Position numbers and translations under genes: made by a program. Shown here in pieces: positions 1-9,059 of a stretch of 64,000 nucleotides of DNA (positions within the stretch are counted from its first letter, which is position 1; every line of letters starts with the position of its first letter). The notes beneath the pieces are model-generated. The model saw nothing but the letters and a program-made list of their open reading frames with translations. It did no database searches and was not told the DNA's origin. The DNA is from Lachnobacterium bovis DSM 14045 (GTDB lineage Bacteria; Bacillota; Clostridia; Lachnospirales; Lachnospiraceae): assembly GCF_900107245.1 (NCBI RefSeq), contig NZ_FNPG01000007.1, positions 62,001-126,000 on the forward strand. Direction: 5' to 3'.

Positions 1-1
1 A

Positions 2-334
2 ATAGAACAGGCTTTTTTATATGATTTTTATGGCGAGTTGCTCAATGAGCATCAGCGTCAGGTATATGAAGATTTTGTCTTCAATGATTTATCCTTAGGG
101 GAAATTGCAGAAACAAGAAATATCACTAGACAGGGTGTAAGTGATATGATAAAGAGATGTACTAGAAAATTAGAAGGATATGAGGATAAGCTCCATTTGG
201 TTAAGAAGTTTATGGTGATTAAAGATGAAGTGGCGGAGATTCATAAATTGACTAGAAAGTTCAAAGGAGAGCCACAGATAGAGATTATTAATCAAATTGA
301 GGCTATATCTAATCAGATAATAGAGGAATTATAA
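2..334 (+). CDS. ylxM: YlxM-family DNA-binding protein (5' end outside window)
   Basis: Partial gene: the reading frame is open to the first bases of the window, so the true start lies upstream; the internal TTG at 38 is not the start. The visible part reads [20 protein letters not shown] and continues into a sigma-factor-like helix-turn-helix ([20 protein letters not shown]), the hallmark of YlxM/UPF0122. The family is encoded next to ffh and is thought to act with the signal recognition particle pathway. The stop lies 1 nt before the ffh start, so the two are co-transcribed and probably translationally coupled. Confidence 0.9.
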   Translation: MEQAFLYDFYGELLNEHQRQVYEDFVFNDLSLGEIAETRNITRQGVSDMIKRCTRKLEGYEDKLHLVKKFMVIKDEVAEIHKLTRKFKGEPQIEIINQIEAISNQIIEEL

Positions 335-335
335 T

Positions 336-1694
336 ATGGCATTTGATAGTTTATCAGAAAAATTACAAAATGTATTTAAAAATTTAAGAAGCAAAGGTCG
401 TTTAACAGAAGACGATGTAAAGGCAGCTCTAAGAGAAGTTAAGATGGCTTTGCTTGAGGCAGATGTAAACTTTCGAGTAGTTAAACAGTTTACTAAAAGT
501 GTTCAAGAGAGAGCTATCGGCCAAGATGTTATGAATGGCTTGAATCCTGGTCAAATGGTTATCAAAATCGTTAATGAAGAGATGACTAAGCTTATGGGTT
601 CTGAAACTACAGAGATAGATTTTAAGCCTAGTAACGAATTAACTATTATTATGATGGTTGGTTTACAAGGTGCTGGTAAGACTACAACAACGGCTAAGAT
701 TGCTGGAAAGTTAAAGAGTAAAGGTAAGAAGGTTTTATTAGCAGCTTGTGATGTATATAGACCTGCAGCTATTGAACAGTTAAAAATCAATGGCGAGAAA
801 CAAGGCGTTGAAGTATTTGCAATGGGCAATAAGAATAAGCCTGCAGATATTGCCAAAGCGGCAGTTAATCATGCGATTTCGAATGGAAATAATGTATTGA
901 TTATCGATACAGCTGGTCGTTTACATATTGATGAAGAGATGATGGACGAGTTGGTAGAAATCAAGAATTCAGTTGATGTTCATAGAACATTACTAGTAGT
1001 TGATTCCATGACAGGTCAGGATGCGGTTAATGTTGCTGGAACTTTTGATGAGAAAGTTGGAGTTGATGGTGTCATCTTAACTAAGTTAGATGGTGATACT
1101 AGAGGTGGTGCTGCTCTTTCAATTAGAGCTGTAACAGGAAAACCAATTCTTTTCGTAGGTATGGGTGAGAAACTCTCGGATTTAGAGCAGTTTTATCCAG
1201 ATAGAATGACATCACGTATTTTGGGAATGGGTGATGTTCTAACAATGATTGAAAAGGCTCAAGAGACAATAGATGAGAATAAAGCTAAAGAGCTTGAACG
1301 CAAAATGAAACAGAATGAGTTTGATTTTGAAATGTATCTTGAATCTATGAGTCAAATGAGAAAAATGGGTGGCCTATCAAGCATTTTGGGTATGCTTCCA
1401 GGATTAGGAATGGGTTCTAAGTTGCCTGATTTTGATTCGGATGAAGCGGAGAAGAATATGGCTAGAATTGAAGCTATTATATATTCAATGACTCCGGAAG
1501 AACGAAGAAATCCAAAGGTTATGAATCCAAGTAGAAAAAACCGTATTGCAAAGGGCGCTGGAGTGAATATTTCAGAAGTAAACAAATTGATTAAGCAGTT
1601 TGAACAGATGAAAAAAATGATGAAACAGATGCCAGGCATGTTTGGCGGTGGTAAACGTGGTAAAAAAGGATTGTTCAAGGGACTTCCTTTTTAA
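336..1694 (+). CDS. ffh: Signal recognition particle protein Ffh (SRP54)
   Basis: GTPase subunit of the signal recognition particle; it binds signal sequences on ribosomes and 4.5S/6S RNA and docks with FtsY at the membrane. The 452 residues match the family length. An N-terminal four-helix domain covers about 1-90. The G domain has the P-loop GLQGAGKTT at 109-117, DTAGR near 190 and TKLDGD near 248. The methionine-rich M domain follows from about 300 and ends in a basic Gly/Lys tail. The gene starts 2 nt after the ylxM stop and is followed by rpsP, the usual Firmicutes arrangement. Confidence 0.98.
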   Translation: MAFDSLSEKLQNVFKNLRSKGRLTEDDVKAALREVKMALLEADVNFRVVKQFTKSVQERAIGQDVMNGLNPGQMVIKIVNEEMTKLMGSETTEIDFKPSNELTIIMMVGLQGAGKTTTTAKIAGKLKSKGKKVLLAACDVYRPAAIEQLKINGEKQGVEVFAMGNKNKPADIAKAAVNHAISNGNNVLIIDTAGRLHIDEEMMDELVEIKNSVDVHRTLLVVDSMTGQDAVNVAGTFDEKVGVDGVILTKLDGDTRGGAALSIRAVTGKPILFVGMGEKLSDLEQFYPDRMTSRILGMGDVLTMIEKAQETIDENKAKELERKMKQNEFDFEMYLESMSQMRKMGGLSSILGMLPGLGMGSKLPDFDSDEAEKNMARIEAIIYSMTPEERRNPKVMNPSRKNRIAKGAGVNISEVNKLIKQFEQMKKMMKQMPGMFGGGKRGKKGLFKGLPF

Positions 1695-1736
1695 CATAAA
1701 TGCATTGTGCATAAAGAACTATTAGGAGGTGAAACA

Positions 1737-1982
1737 ATGGCAGTTAAAATTAGATTAAGAAGAATGGGACACAAAAAAGCTCCTTTCTATAGAATCATCG
1801 TTGCAGATTCAAGATCTCCAAGAGATGGTAGATTCATCGAAGAGATTGGTACATATGATCCAACAAAGGATCCATCAGAATATCATGTAAACGAAGAATT
1901 AGCAAAAAAATGGTTAGCTAATGGTGCTCAACCAACAGAAACAGTTGCTAGACTTTTCAAAAATGCTGGTATCGAAAAATAG
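1737..1982 (+). CDS. rpsP: 30S ribosomal protein S16
   Basis: Small-subunit protein required for 30S assembly. The ATG at 1737 is chosen because it sits 6 nt after AGGAGGTG (about 1724-1731) and gives the canonical N-terminus [20 protein letters not shown]; an in-frame TTG at 1707 would add ten unrelated residues. The 81 residues are normal for S16. It lies between ffh and khpA in an operon that ends at the terminator near 2240. Confidence 0.98.
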   Translation: MAVKIRLRRMGHKKAPFYRIIVADSRSPRDGRFIEEIGTYDPTKDPSEYHVNEELAKKWLANGAQPTETVARLFKNAGIEK

Positions 1983-2001
1983 GATTTGAGAGGTGGACGT
2001 A

Positions 2002-2232
2002 ATGAAAGAATTAGTTGAAGTAATTGCAAAATCGCTAGTCGATTATCCAGAAGAGGTTGTTGTAACTGAATCTGAAAATGAGAAAGCAATTGTTTTGGAA
2101 TTACGTGTTTCACAGTCTGACATGGGCAAAGTGATTGGCAAACAGGGTCGTATTGCTAAGGCATTACGTACAGTTGTTAAAGCCGCTGCCTCAAAAGAAG
2201 ACAAAAAAGTAATTGTTGAGATTATGCAGTAA
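2002..2232 (+). CDS. khpA: KhpA (YlqC) KH-domain RNA-binding protein
   Basis: Small single-KH RNA-binding protein of 76 residues. The GxxG loop appears as IGKQG, followed by RIAKALRTVVKAAA, typical of KhpA. In other Firmicutes KhpA dimerises with KhpB/Jag and influences cell elongation and division. The ATG at 2002 follows the purine run GAGAGGTGG at a good distance; an in-frame GTG at 1993 lies inside that run and is less likely. It is the last gene of the ffh-rpsP operon, with a terminator 7 nt after the stop. Confidence 0.93.
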   Translation: MKELVEVIAKSLVDYPEEVVVTESENEKAIVLELRVSQSDMGKVIGKQGRIAKALRTVVKAAASKEDKKVIVEIMQ

Positions 2233-2238
2233 TCCTAC

Positions 2239-2265
2239 GACCGTCTCGTTTGAGGCGGTCTTTTT
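2239..2265 (+). terminator. Rho-independent terminator after khpA
   Basis: Nine-base-pair stem GACCGTCTC / GAGGCGGTC with one G-U pair, loop GTTT, followed by TTTTTCGTTTTT. It ends the ylxM-ffh-rpsP-khpA unit and separates it from rimM-trmD. Confidence 0.9.
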
Positions 2266-2334
2266 CGTTTTTGTAATATAAATTTTTACGCGTTAGATAA
2301 ATGTAATGTGATAAGAAAAATACGACAAGTAGAA

Positions 2335-2357
2335 TGCAATATAAAGTAGAATGCAAT
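2335..2357 (+). repeat. Short direct repeat in the rimM leader
   Basis: The word AGTAGAATGCAAT occurs twice within about 30 bases, immediately before the rimM ribosome-binding site. No function is evident; it may be a small duplication. Confidence 0.5.
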
Positions 2358-2370
2358 AAGGAGAAAGTTG

Positions 2371-2877
2371 ATGAGAGATAAATTGCAGGTAGGTGTAATT
2401 ACAAGTACTCATGGAATTCGTGGAGAAGTTAAAGTTTTCCCAACGACTGATGATGCACAGAGATTTCTAGATTTGAAAACAGTATATTTAGATACTGGAA
2501 AAGAAGAATTAGAACTTGAAATAGAAAAGGTTAAATTTTTTAAAAATCTAGTTATTCTTAAATTTAAAAACTATGATAATATCAATGATATTGAAAAATA
2601 TAAAAAGTGCCCTATTTTAGTAACCCGTGAAGATGCAGTTGAATTAGAAGAAAATGAATATTTTATTGCTGATTTAATTGGATTAGATGCCGTTTCTGAT
2701 GAGGGCGAGAATCTTGGAAAGATATCGGATGTGTTACAAACAGGTGCCAATGATGTTTATGTTATAAAAAATAAAGGAGTCAAAGATATTTTGGTTCCAG
2801 CAATTGAACAATGTGTAAGAGAAGTTAATCTTGAGGAAAATCGTATAGTGATTCATCTTTTACCTGGTTTAAGATAG
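2371..2877 (+). CDS. rimM: 16S rRNA processing protein RimM
   Basis: Ribosome maturation factor that binds S19 and assists assembly of the 30S head. At 168 residues it has the standard two-part architecture: an N-terminal RimM beta barrel ([20 protein letters not shown]) and a C-terminal PRC-barrel ([20 protein letters not shown] to the end). The ATG at 2371 is 7 nt after AAGGAG; the preceding in-frame TTG is too close to that site. trmD follows 14 nt downstream, the usual pairing. Confidence 0.97.
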   Translation: MRDKLQVGVITSTHGIRGEVKVFPTTDDAQRFLDLKTVYLDTGKEELELEIEKVKFFKNLVILKFKNYDNINDIEKYKKCPILVTREDAVELEENEYFIADLIGLDAVSDEGENLGKISDVLQTGANDVYVIKNKGVKDILVPAIEQCVREVNLEENRIVIHLLPGLR

Positions 2878-2891
2878 TAGAGGAGCATATG

Positions 2892-4259
2892 ATGAATTTT
2901 CATATTTTAACTTTATTTCCAGAAATGGTAATGCATGGATTAAATACAAGTATTATTGGTAGAGCAATAAAAAATGGATTGATATCAATAGAAGCAATAA
3001 ATATTCGCGACTATTCAAATAATAAATTTAATAAAGTTGATGATTATACATATGGTGGCGGAGCTGGTATGCTTATGCAAGCGGAGCCAGTTTATTTGGC
3101 TTATAAAAGTGTAGAATCAAATATTCAACCGAATAAAAAAAAGAGAGTAATCTATGTAACTCCGCAAGGAGAACCTTTTACCCAAAAAAAAGCAAAAGAG
3201 CTATCACAAAGTGATGAATTAATTTTTCTTTGTGGACATTATGAAGGAATTGATGAAAGAGTATTAGAAGAGATTGTGACAGATTATGTTTCGATTGGTG
3301 ATTATGTTTTAACAGGTGGAGAATTACCAACAATGGTAATGATAGATGCTATATCTAGACTTGTCCCAGGGGTGTTGCATAACGATTTATCCGCTGAAAC
3401 AGAGTCATTTCATAATAATCTTTTAGAGTATCCACAATATTCAAGACCAGAGGTGTGGAGAGGTAAGAAAGTTCCAGATGTTATTTTGTCAGGAAACACA
3501 AAAGAAGTTGAAAAATGGCGTCTTGAACAGTCAATAAAGAGAACAAAGGAAAGAAGATACGATTTGTATCTCAAATTTAAAACAAGTCAAAAATGCATAG
3601 ATGTTTTGAAAAAAAACAAGCTAAATTATGCAGATATGATTAATGTTTTGGAGATGGGGCGTGCAAATGTTATTTTTGAAGATGAAAATCAGATTTTGAT
3701 TCAAGATGAAGAAACACTTTGTTATTATTATGCACCAATCTCAGAGAAAGCGGACGTGATTTCTTTAATAAATGATATGACGTTATTAACGTCAATGGGA
3801 GAGTCAAGCACTGATTCTGTATTAAAAATAATAAGCCATGATTGCCGGACTAATAAAAAACTTGAAGATTTTTATGGAGGAAGAGCCATAAAAAAAGAAT
3901 TCGCTCAATTGGTATATACACAAAAAAATAGGCTATCAATAAAGGCTATGAGACATCCAAAGGTAGATATAAATACATTTGAAGTTTTTAATCAGGATAA
4001 AACATTGGCAAAAGTAGATATGAGAACGTTTGGTTTGCCGATTGTTTCTGAAATCAAAGCTGAAAATGAAGAACAAGGTGACTTGGATTTTTATAAAAAG
4101 ACTCTTTTGACGGCTCTTATAAATGATATGCTAGATTTAGATGTTATGCCAGTTTTTTGGTTTACAGATAATGAAATGTCTTATTTTGGTAAAGTTATTG
4201 ATACAGTGTATTTATATCAAGCAAAGGAAAAAGTTAATATATTTTTTATAAGTAAATAG
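2892..4259 (+). CDS. trmD: tRNA (guanine-37-N1)-methyltransferase TrmD with a large C-terminal extension
   Basis: Residues 1 to about 228 are a complete SPOUT methyltransferase that makes m1G37 in tRNA: MNFHILTLFPEM start, YGGGAGM near 54-60, LCGHYEGIDERV near 113-124, GDYVLTGGELP near 136-146 and the closing KRTKERRYDLYL. TrmD is normally about 240 residues; this one is 455. The extra 227 or so residues are in frame with no stop, are mixed alpha/beta in character and contain LNYADMINVLEMGRANVIFE, which faintly recalls GNAT-type acyltransferases; I cannot assign them. The ATG at 2892 is 6 nt after AGGAG and preferred over the adjacent ATG at 2889. It lies between rimM and rplS. Confidence 0.92.
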   Translation: MNFHILTLFPEMVMHGLNTSIIGRAIKNGLISIEAINIRDYSNNKFNKVDDYTYGGGAGMLMQAEPVYLAYKSVESNIQPNKKKRVIYVTPQGEPFTQKKAKELSQSDELIFLCGHYEGIDERVLEEIVTDYVSIGDYVLTGGELPTMVMIDAISRLVPGVLHNDLSAETESFHNNLLEYPQYSRPEVWRGKKVPDVILSGNTKEVEKWRLEQSIKRTKERRYDLYLKFKTSQKCIDVLKKNKLNYADMINVLEMGRANVIFEDENQILIQDEETLCYYYAPISEKADVISLINDMTLLTSMGESSTDSVLKIISHDCRTNKKLEDFYGGRAIKKEFAQLVYTQKNRLSIKAMRHPKVDINTFEVFNQDKTLAKVDMRTFGLPIVSEIKAENEEQGDLDFYKKTLLTALINDMLDLDVMPVFWFTDNEMSYFGKVIDTVYLYQAKEKVNIFFISK

Positions 4260-4260
4260 C

Positions 4261-4290
4261 TTGACAGGTGCACTGTAATCATGATAATAT
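4261..4290 (+). promoter_or_regulatory. Sigma-A-type promoter and leader of rplS
   Basis: TTGACA at 4261-4266 and TAATAT at 4285-4290 (18-nt spacer; GATAAT at 16 nt is an alternative). The transcript would carry an untranslated leader of about 75 nt. Some Firmicutes have an autoregulatory L19 leader here; I could not confirm that fold by eye. Confidence 0.65.
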
Positions 4291-4372
4291 TTTAATGTTG
4301 TATTGTGAATAAGAGATGGTCCTCTGTAGCAAGATATGCTTTAAGAACATCAAAATAATAGGAGGTCACAAA

Positions 4373-4720
4373 ATGAACGAAATTATCAAAAAAATTGAAC
4401 AAGAACAATTAAAAGCTGAAGTTCCAGCATTTAACACAGGTGATACTGTAAGAGTTCACGCTAAAATCAAAGAAGGAAACCGTGAAAGAATCCAGATCTT
4501 TGAAGGAACTGTAATTAAAAAACAGGGTGGAAGCAACCGTGCTACATTTACAGTAAGAAAACTTTCTAACGGTGTTGGAGTAGAAAAGACTTGGCCATTA
4601 CATTCACCAAACGTTGCTAATGTAGAAGTTGTACGTAAAGGTAAAGTAAGACGTGCTAAACTTTACTACTTAAGAGATCGTGTTGGTAAAGCAGCTAAAG
4701 TTAAAGAAATCGTTAAATAA
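4373..4720 (+). CDS. rplS: 50S ribosomal protein L19
   Basis: Large-subunit protein at the 30S-50S interface. The ATG at 4373 follows AGGAGGTCACAAA; an upstream in-frame start at 4316 would add 19 non-conserved residues. The 115-residue product has the L19 core: [52 protein letters not shown] and [20 protein letters not shown]. It has its own promoter upstream and a strong terminator downstream. Confidence 0.98.
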   Translation: MNEIIKKIEQEQLKAEVPAFNTGDTVRVHAKIKEGNRERIQIFEGTVIKKQGGSNRATFTVRKLSNGVGVEKTWPLHSPNVANVEVVRKGKVRRAKLYYLRDRVGKAAKVKEIVK

Positions 4721-4734
4721 TTTTTGTTTAATGT

Positions 4735-4764
4735 GGCAGATGCTTTGTGGCATCTGCCTTTTTT
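4735..4764 (+). terminator. Terminator after rplS
   Basis: Stem GGCAGATGC / GCATCTGCC (9 perfect pairs), loop TTTGTG, then TTTTTT. Confidence 0.92.
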
Positions 4765-4806
4765 CACATTATAATTACAATAAATTAACTTTTGAGGAGG
4801 TAATTT

Positions 4807-5394
4807 ATGTTATTTAAGAGCAGAAAAGGTCTTGATTTTACAAGAAAAAAACGAAAAGTTAACCATAAGGCAGTTAGGAGCGTAAGCATTTGGATTGTGG
4901 AAATAATAATAGTTGTATTATTGGCTTTCATAACGGTGTTCTTTTTCGGTAAACGGGTTGGTGTTGTCGGAAAATCAATGGAAACAAGTTTGTATAGTGA
5001 TGAACAGGTTTTGGTAAATAAATTTATATATAAGGTTTCTAAACCTAAAAAAAATGATATTATAGTATTTAAACCAAATGGAAATAAGAAGTCTCCATAT
5101 TATTTGCGAAGAGTTATAGCTACTCCAGGTGATTCTGTGCAAATAAAAAATGGAATGATATATATTAACGGGAAGATGCTTCAGGAAAATCGTAGAGTTG
5201 CGACAATCGAAAATCCTGGTATTGCCAATAAAAAGATTAGATTAAACAAAGATGAATATTTTGTCTTAGGAGATAATAGAAACAACAGTGAGGATAGTAG
5301 ATATTCTAGTGTTGGAAATGTTAAAGCTAAATATATAGAAGGAAAAGCATGGTTGAAAGTTGTTCCATTTTCTAGAGTTGGTTTTGTAAAATAA
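4807..5394 (+). CDS. lepB: Signal peptidase I (atypical: Arg at the catalytic Lys position)
   Basis: Membrane serine protease family that removes signal peptides from exported proteins. The order is a basic cytoplasmic N-terminus, one membrane span at about 28-48, nucleophile box GKSMETSL with Ser57, the box YYLRRVIATPGDSV at 98-111, and the C-terminal FVLGDNRNNSEDSR motif; 195 residues in all. In Bacillus SipS and E. coli LepB the general base is the Lys of a Y-x-K-R motif; here that position is Arg101 (codon CGA at 5107-5109). The gene could be a paralogue with altered activity. The ATG follows GAGGAGGTAATTT, and the gene sits between rplS and rbgA. Confidence 0.9.
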   Translation: MLFKSRKGLDFTRKKRKVNHKAVRSVSIWIVEIIIVVLLAFITVFFFGKRVGVVGKSMETSLYSDEQVLVNKFIYKVSKPKKNDIIVFKPNGNKKSPYYLRRVIATPGDSVQIKNGMIYINGKMLQENRRVATIENPGIANKKIRLNKDEYFVLGDNRNNSEDSRYSSVGNVKAKYIEGKAWLKVVPFSRVGFVK

Positions 5395-5475
5395 GAATCA
5401 AACAATGAAATAACGATAATAAAACGAAAATGCAACATACATAACTTATATTATTTTTTAGAAAAGAGGTTTTAT

Positions 5476-6327
5476 ATGAATTTTCAATGGTATCCAGGTC
5501 ATATGACTAAAGCTAAAAGACAAATGCAAGAAGATATTAAACTTATTGATTTGGTAATTGAGCTAGTCGATGCAAGAATTCCACTTAGTAGTCGAAATCC
5601 TGATATAGATGAATTGGGAAAAAACAAATTCAGATTAATTTTGATGAATAAGTCTGATTTGGCTGATAAAAGACAAAGCGAAGAGTGGAGCAAGTTTTTT
5701 CAAGAAAAAGGATATTTTGTATATGGATTAGATGCTAGAGCCAAAAAAGGTATGAAGAAAATTACAGATATTATAATGGAAGCTTGCAAAGAAAAAATAG
5801 AAAGAGATAGAAAACGTGGTATTAAAAACAGACCAATTAGAGCAATGGTTGTGGGAATTCCTAACGTAGGAAAATCTACTTTCATAAATTCATATGCTGG
5901 AAAAGCTGTTGCAAAAACAGGAAATAAACCAGGTGTTACAAAAGGTAAGCAATGGATTAGATTAGGAAAGAATGTTGAACTTTTAGATACACCAGGAATT
6001 CTTTGGCCTAAATTTGAAGATCAATTAGTAGGTCTTAGATTAGCTTTGGTAGGTTCAATTAAGGATGAAATATTAAACACAGATGAGTTGGCAGTGGAAT
6101 TAATCAAATTATTAAAAGAAAAATATGCTGGAATTTTACATGAACGTTATAATGTAAATGAGGATGCAAAAGAGATAGATATAATATATGAAATTGCTAA
6201 AAATAGAAACTGTGTTTCAAAAGGAAATGAACCTGATTTTAGCAAGGCTGCAATTCTTCTGATAGATGAATTCAGAAGCGGAACACTTGGCAAGATTACA
6301 GTAGAATGGTGCGGGGATTATGAGTAA
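5476..6327 (+). CDS. rbgA: Ribosome biogenesis GTPase RbgA (YlqF)
   Basis: Circularly permuted GTPase needed for late 50S assembly, where it helps incorporate L16. The permuted motif order is visible: NKSDLADK (G4) before DARAKKG (G5), then the P-loop GIPNVGKST (G1), PGVTKGKQW (G2) and DTPGILWPK (G3). The N-terminus MNFQWYPGHMTKAKRQM is diagnostic. At 283 residues it is normal length. Its 3' end overlaps rnhB by 8 nt, indicating translational coupling. Confidence 0.97.
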   Translation: MNFQWYPGHMTKAKRQMQEDIKLIDLVIELVDARIPLSSRNPDIDELGKNKFRLILMNKSDLADKRQSEEWSKFFQEKGYFVYGLDARAKKGMKKITDIIMEACKEKIERDRKRGIKNRPIRAMVVGIPNVGKSTFINSYAGKAVAKTGNKPGVTKGKQWIRLGKNVELLDTPGILWPKFEDQLVGLRLALVGSIKDEILNTDELAVELIKLLKEKYAGILHERYNVNEDAKEIDIIYEIAKNRNCVSKGNEPDFSKAAILLIDEFRSGTLGKITVEWCGDYE

Positions 6328-7093
6328 GAAGATTGGAGACATAAAAGAAGAGCTAGCTAATTTAAAGGAAATAGAGCTTCTTGAATTTATTAATAATTAT
6401 TCATCGGATGAAAGAAGTGGAGTAGTTAAACTAGTTGAAAGAGCTAAAAAAAAATTAGAGGCTTATGAAGCAGAACTTGATAGAATTGAGACTATTAAAA
6501 AATTTGAAAAACAATATAGTGACTGTGAGTTTATATGTGGAATCGATGAGGTTGGCAGAGGCCCATTAGCAGGTCCAGTTGTTGCGGGAGCAGTTATTTT
6601 GCCAAAGGATTGTCATATTTTGTATATAAATGATTCTAAAAAACTATCTGAAAAAAAGAGAGAACAGTTATATGATCAGATTACACGAGAAGCTGTGGCT
6701 TGGTCAACAGGATTGGTTTCACCGGCTAGGATTGATGAAATAAATATTTTGCAAGCAACATATGAGGCAATGCGACAAGCTATTAGCAAACTTTCTCCAC
6801 AGCCAGATTTGTTGTTAAATGATGCAGTTACTATCCCAAAAGTGCAGATTCAACAGGTGCCAATTATAAAAGGTGATGCAAAAAGTATTTCAATTGGAGC
6901 AGCTAGTATAGTTGCAAAAGTAACAAGGGATAGATTAATGGTTGAATACGATAAAATTATGCCTGAATATGATTTCGCGTCTAACAAAGGATATGGTTCA
7001 GCTAAGCATATCAAGGCATTAAAAGAAGTAGGACCATCACCGATACATAGAGCAACATTTATAAAAAATTTTGTATTACCAAATAATAAATAG
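6320..7093 (+). CDS. rnhB: Ribonuclease HII
   Basis: Cleaves the RNA strand of RNA-DNA hybrids and single ribonucleotides in DNA. The family motif CGIDEVGRGPLAGPVVAGAVIL carries the first catalytic Asp-Glu pair; later acidic residues lie in INDSKKLSEKKR and LLNDAVTIP, and the signature KGDAKSISIGAASIVAKVTRD is present. An N-terminal coiled helical extension of about 70 residues is common in Firmicutes. The ATG at 6320 overlaps the end of rbgA. 257 residues. Confidence 0.97.
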   Translation: MSKKIGDIKEELANLKEIELLEFINNYSSDERSGVVKLVERAKKKLEAYEAELDRIETIKKFEKQYSDCEFICGIDEVGRGPLAGPVVAGAVILPKDCHILYINDSKKLSEKKREQLYDQITREAVAWSTGLVSPARIDEINILQATYEAMRQAISKLSPQPDLLLNDAVTIPKVQIQQVPIIKGDAKSISIGAASIVAKVTRDRLMVEYDKIMPEYDFASNKGYGSAKHIKALKEVGPSPIHRATFIKNFVLPNNK

Positions 7094-7224
7094 TATAATA
7101 GTATTTAGATAGAGCAAGTTATTTATTTGAATAGCATTGAAAATTTTTTCTTTGTAAGGGTTTTGTGTATTATAGGAGATATTATAGGTAAAATTATTAT
7201 TTAATTTGGAAATGGGGTATAAAA

Positions 7225-9057
7225 ATGCAAATTTCTAATTTATATGATAAATATAATAATATAAATAAGCAAAAACTAGATACAAATATTAATGCAAAAA
7301 ATGTTGGAAAGACTTCCACAATACAGGATATGAAGGCTGGAGACGTCTTTGAGGGTACTGTCGTTTCAGTAAAAAATGATAAGGTAAGTATTGCTTTGTC
7401 TGATGGACAAAAAATAGAGGCGCGTCTTGATAATGGTGTACAAGTTGCACCAGGACAGTCCTTATTTTTTGAGGTTAAATCAGCCTCTACAAGTACAATA
7501 GAAATAAGGCCATATAGTTCTGGAACTGAAGGCAATAATCCTATTCTTGCTAATGCTTTAAAAGAAGCGTCCATAGATGTTAATGTGCAGACCCTTAAGA
7601 TGGTTCAGGAGATGATGCATGAGGGTTTGCCAATTGACAAGGAGAGTTTGGCCAAAATGTACAGACAAATTGTTAATTTTAGCAATATAGATGTTAAAAC
7701 GGTTGTACAAATGACTAAATTTGATATTCCTATTACTGAACAAAGAGCATATCAATTTGAAAACTATCTAAATGATAAGCAAGCAATAACTAATAAATTA
7801 AATGATGTTTTAAATAATCTGGTAAAAAATATATCTGATCCAAGTATTCCAATTAAACAAATAGAGTCTAATAATGTTAAACTTCTTGATATTGTATCAA
7901 AAGGATTAGAAAACGTTAAAGTAGAACAGGTTTTAGATAAAGAAGAAGTGAATATGTTATTAGATAAGATATTGCAAATTGAAGGACAGCAGGATGAGGG
8001 AAAAGATTTTTTGAAAATGATAAAAATGTTTCAATCAGAAAATGCTAAGATTGCAGAAAATCGAAATGTTTTAGCAGAAACGTCAATTAATAAAGGTGAG
8101 GTGCTTGCTGAAGAAGAAAACGTAATTGCTTTAGAGAAGAATGATATGACATCAATTCACTCACAAGAGAAGAATGCTGATACTCAAACAAAGAGTGGTG
8201 GCATACAAAATGAAAATATTGATGTGCAAAATAATTCTCAAAATGTTGATACAAAGAATCCCGATTTAAGCACCTTAAATCAAGAGAAACAAACAATTGA
8301 TGGTAATGTGCAAAAGAGTGAAAATTTGAATTCAAATTTTAGTAAGTTAGAAGTGGCAGATATATTAAATCAAATAAAATCTCTTATGAATAATCCGGCA
8401 GTTAGCGAGAAGGATATATTATCTCTTATATTAAGTAAAGAATATAAGGGATTTGTTGAGTCAATTATAAAAGAACAATGGTTAATTGAACCGGAACAGT
8501 TAAAAGAAAATGGAAAAATTACACAATTATATAAAAAATTAGATTATCAGATTACACAAATCGAGGAACTTGTTAATGCAGTAAGTCAAAATAAAACTGC
8601 ATTGATGTCGACAATATCCGAGATTAGAGGAAACCTTGATTTTATGAATCAGGTAAATAATATTTATAATTATGTTCAAATTCCACTTAAAATGACAAAA
8701 CAGGATGTTAATGGAGAATTGTATCTTTATACGAATAGAAAAAATCTAAAAGAAAAAAAGGGTGAATTATCTGCTTTTTTACATTTAGAACTCGATAATT
8801 TAGGAACCACCGATGTATCAATCAAGCTTAAAGATAAAAATTTAAAAACAAATTTTTTTGTAGAGGATGATGCATCATATGATTTGATTTTTGCGAATTT
8901 ACCTATGCTGTTAAGCAAACTCAATAAATTAGGATATGCTTGTACTTTAGAGGTTGTTAATGAAAAAAAGAAAATAAATTTTGTTGAAGACTTTTTGAAA
9001 AAAGATTTGCCAACAGCGGGACCAGTTAAAAGATTTTCATTTGATATGAGGGCGTGA
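7225..9057 (+). CDS. ylqG: YlqG-like protein with FliK-type (hook-length control) C-terminus
   Basis: 610 residues. An N-terminal OB/beta-rich segment (AGDVFEGTVVSVKNDKVSIALSDG) is followed by a long Asn/Gln/Lys-rich, poorly structured middle (about 290-370). The C-terminal module of about 130 residues (ELYLYTNRKNLKEKKGELSA ... LGTTDVSIKLKDKNLKTNFF) resembles the C-terminal domain of flagellar hook-length control protein FliK. In B. subtilis, ylqG and ylqH occupy the same place after rnhB. The precise function is unknown to me. The stop lies 3 nt before the next gene, so they are paired. Confidence 0.75.
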   Translation: MQISNLYDKYNNINKQKLDTNINAKNVGKTSTIQDMKAGDVFEGTVVSVKNDKVSIALSDGQKIEARLDNGVQVAPGQSLFFEVKSASTSTIEIRPYSSGTEGNNPILANALKEASIDVNVQTLKMVQEMMHEGLPIDKESLAKMYRQIVNFSNIDVKTVVQMTKFDIPITEQRAYQFENYLNDKQAITNKLNDVLNNLVKNISDPSIPIKQIESNNVKLLDIVSKGLENVKVEQVLDKEEVNMLLDKILQIEGQQDEGKDFLKMIKMFQSENAKIAENRNVLAETSINKGEVLAEEENVIALEKNDMTSIHSQEKNADTQTKSGGIQNENIDVQNNSQNVDTKNPDLSTLNQEKQTIDGNVQKSENLNSNFSKLEVADILNQIKSLMNNPAVSEKDILSLILSKEYKGFVESIIKEQWLIEPEQLKENGKITQLYKKLDYQITQIEELVNAVSQNKTALMSTISEIRGNLDFMNQVNNIYNYVQIPLKMTKQDVNGELYLYTNRKNLKEKKGELSAFLHLELDNLGTTDVSIKLKDKNLKTNFFVEDDASYDLIFANLPMLLSKLNKLGYACTLEVVNEKKKINFVEDFLKKDLPTAGPVKRFSFDMRA

Positions 9058-9059
9058 TT

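Noticed and set aside
551-1678. Two minus-strand frames of about 100 codons inside ffh
   Set aside because: Antisense shadows of a highly conserved gene.
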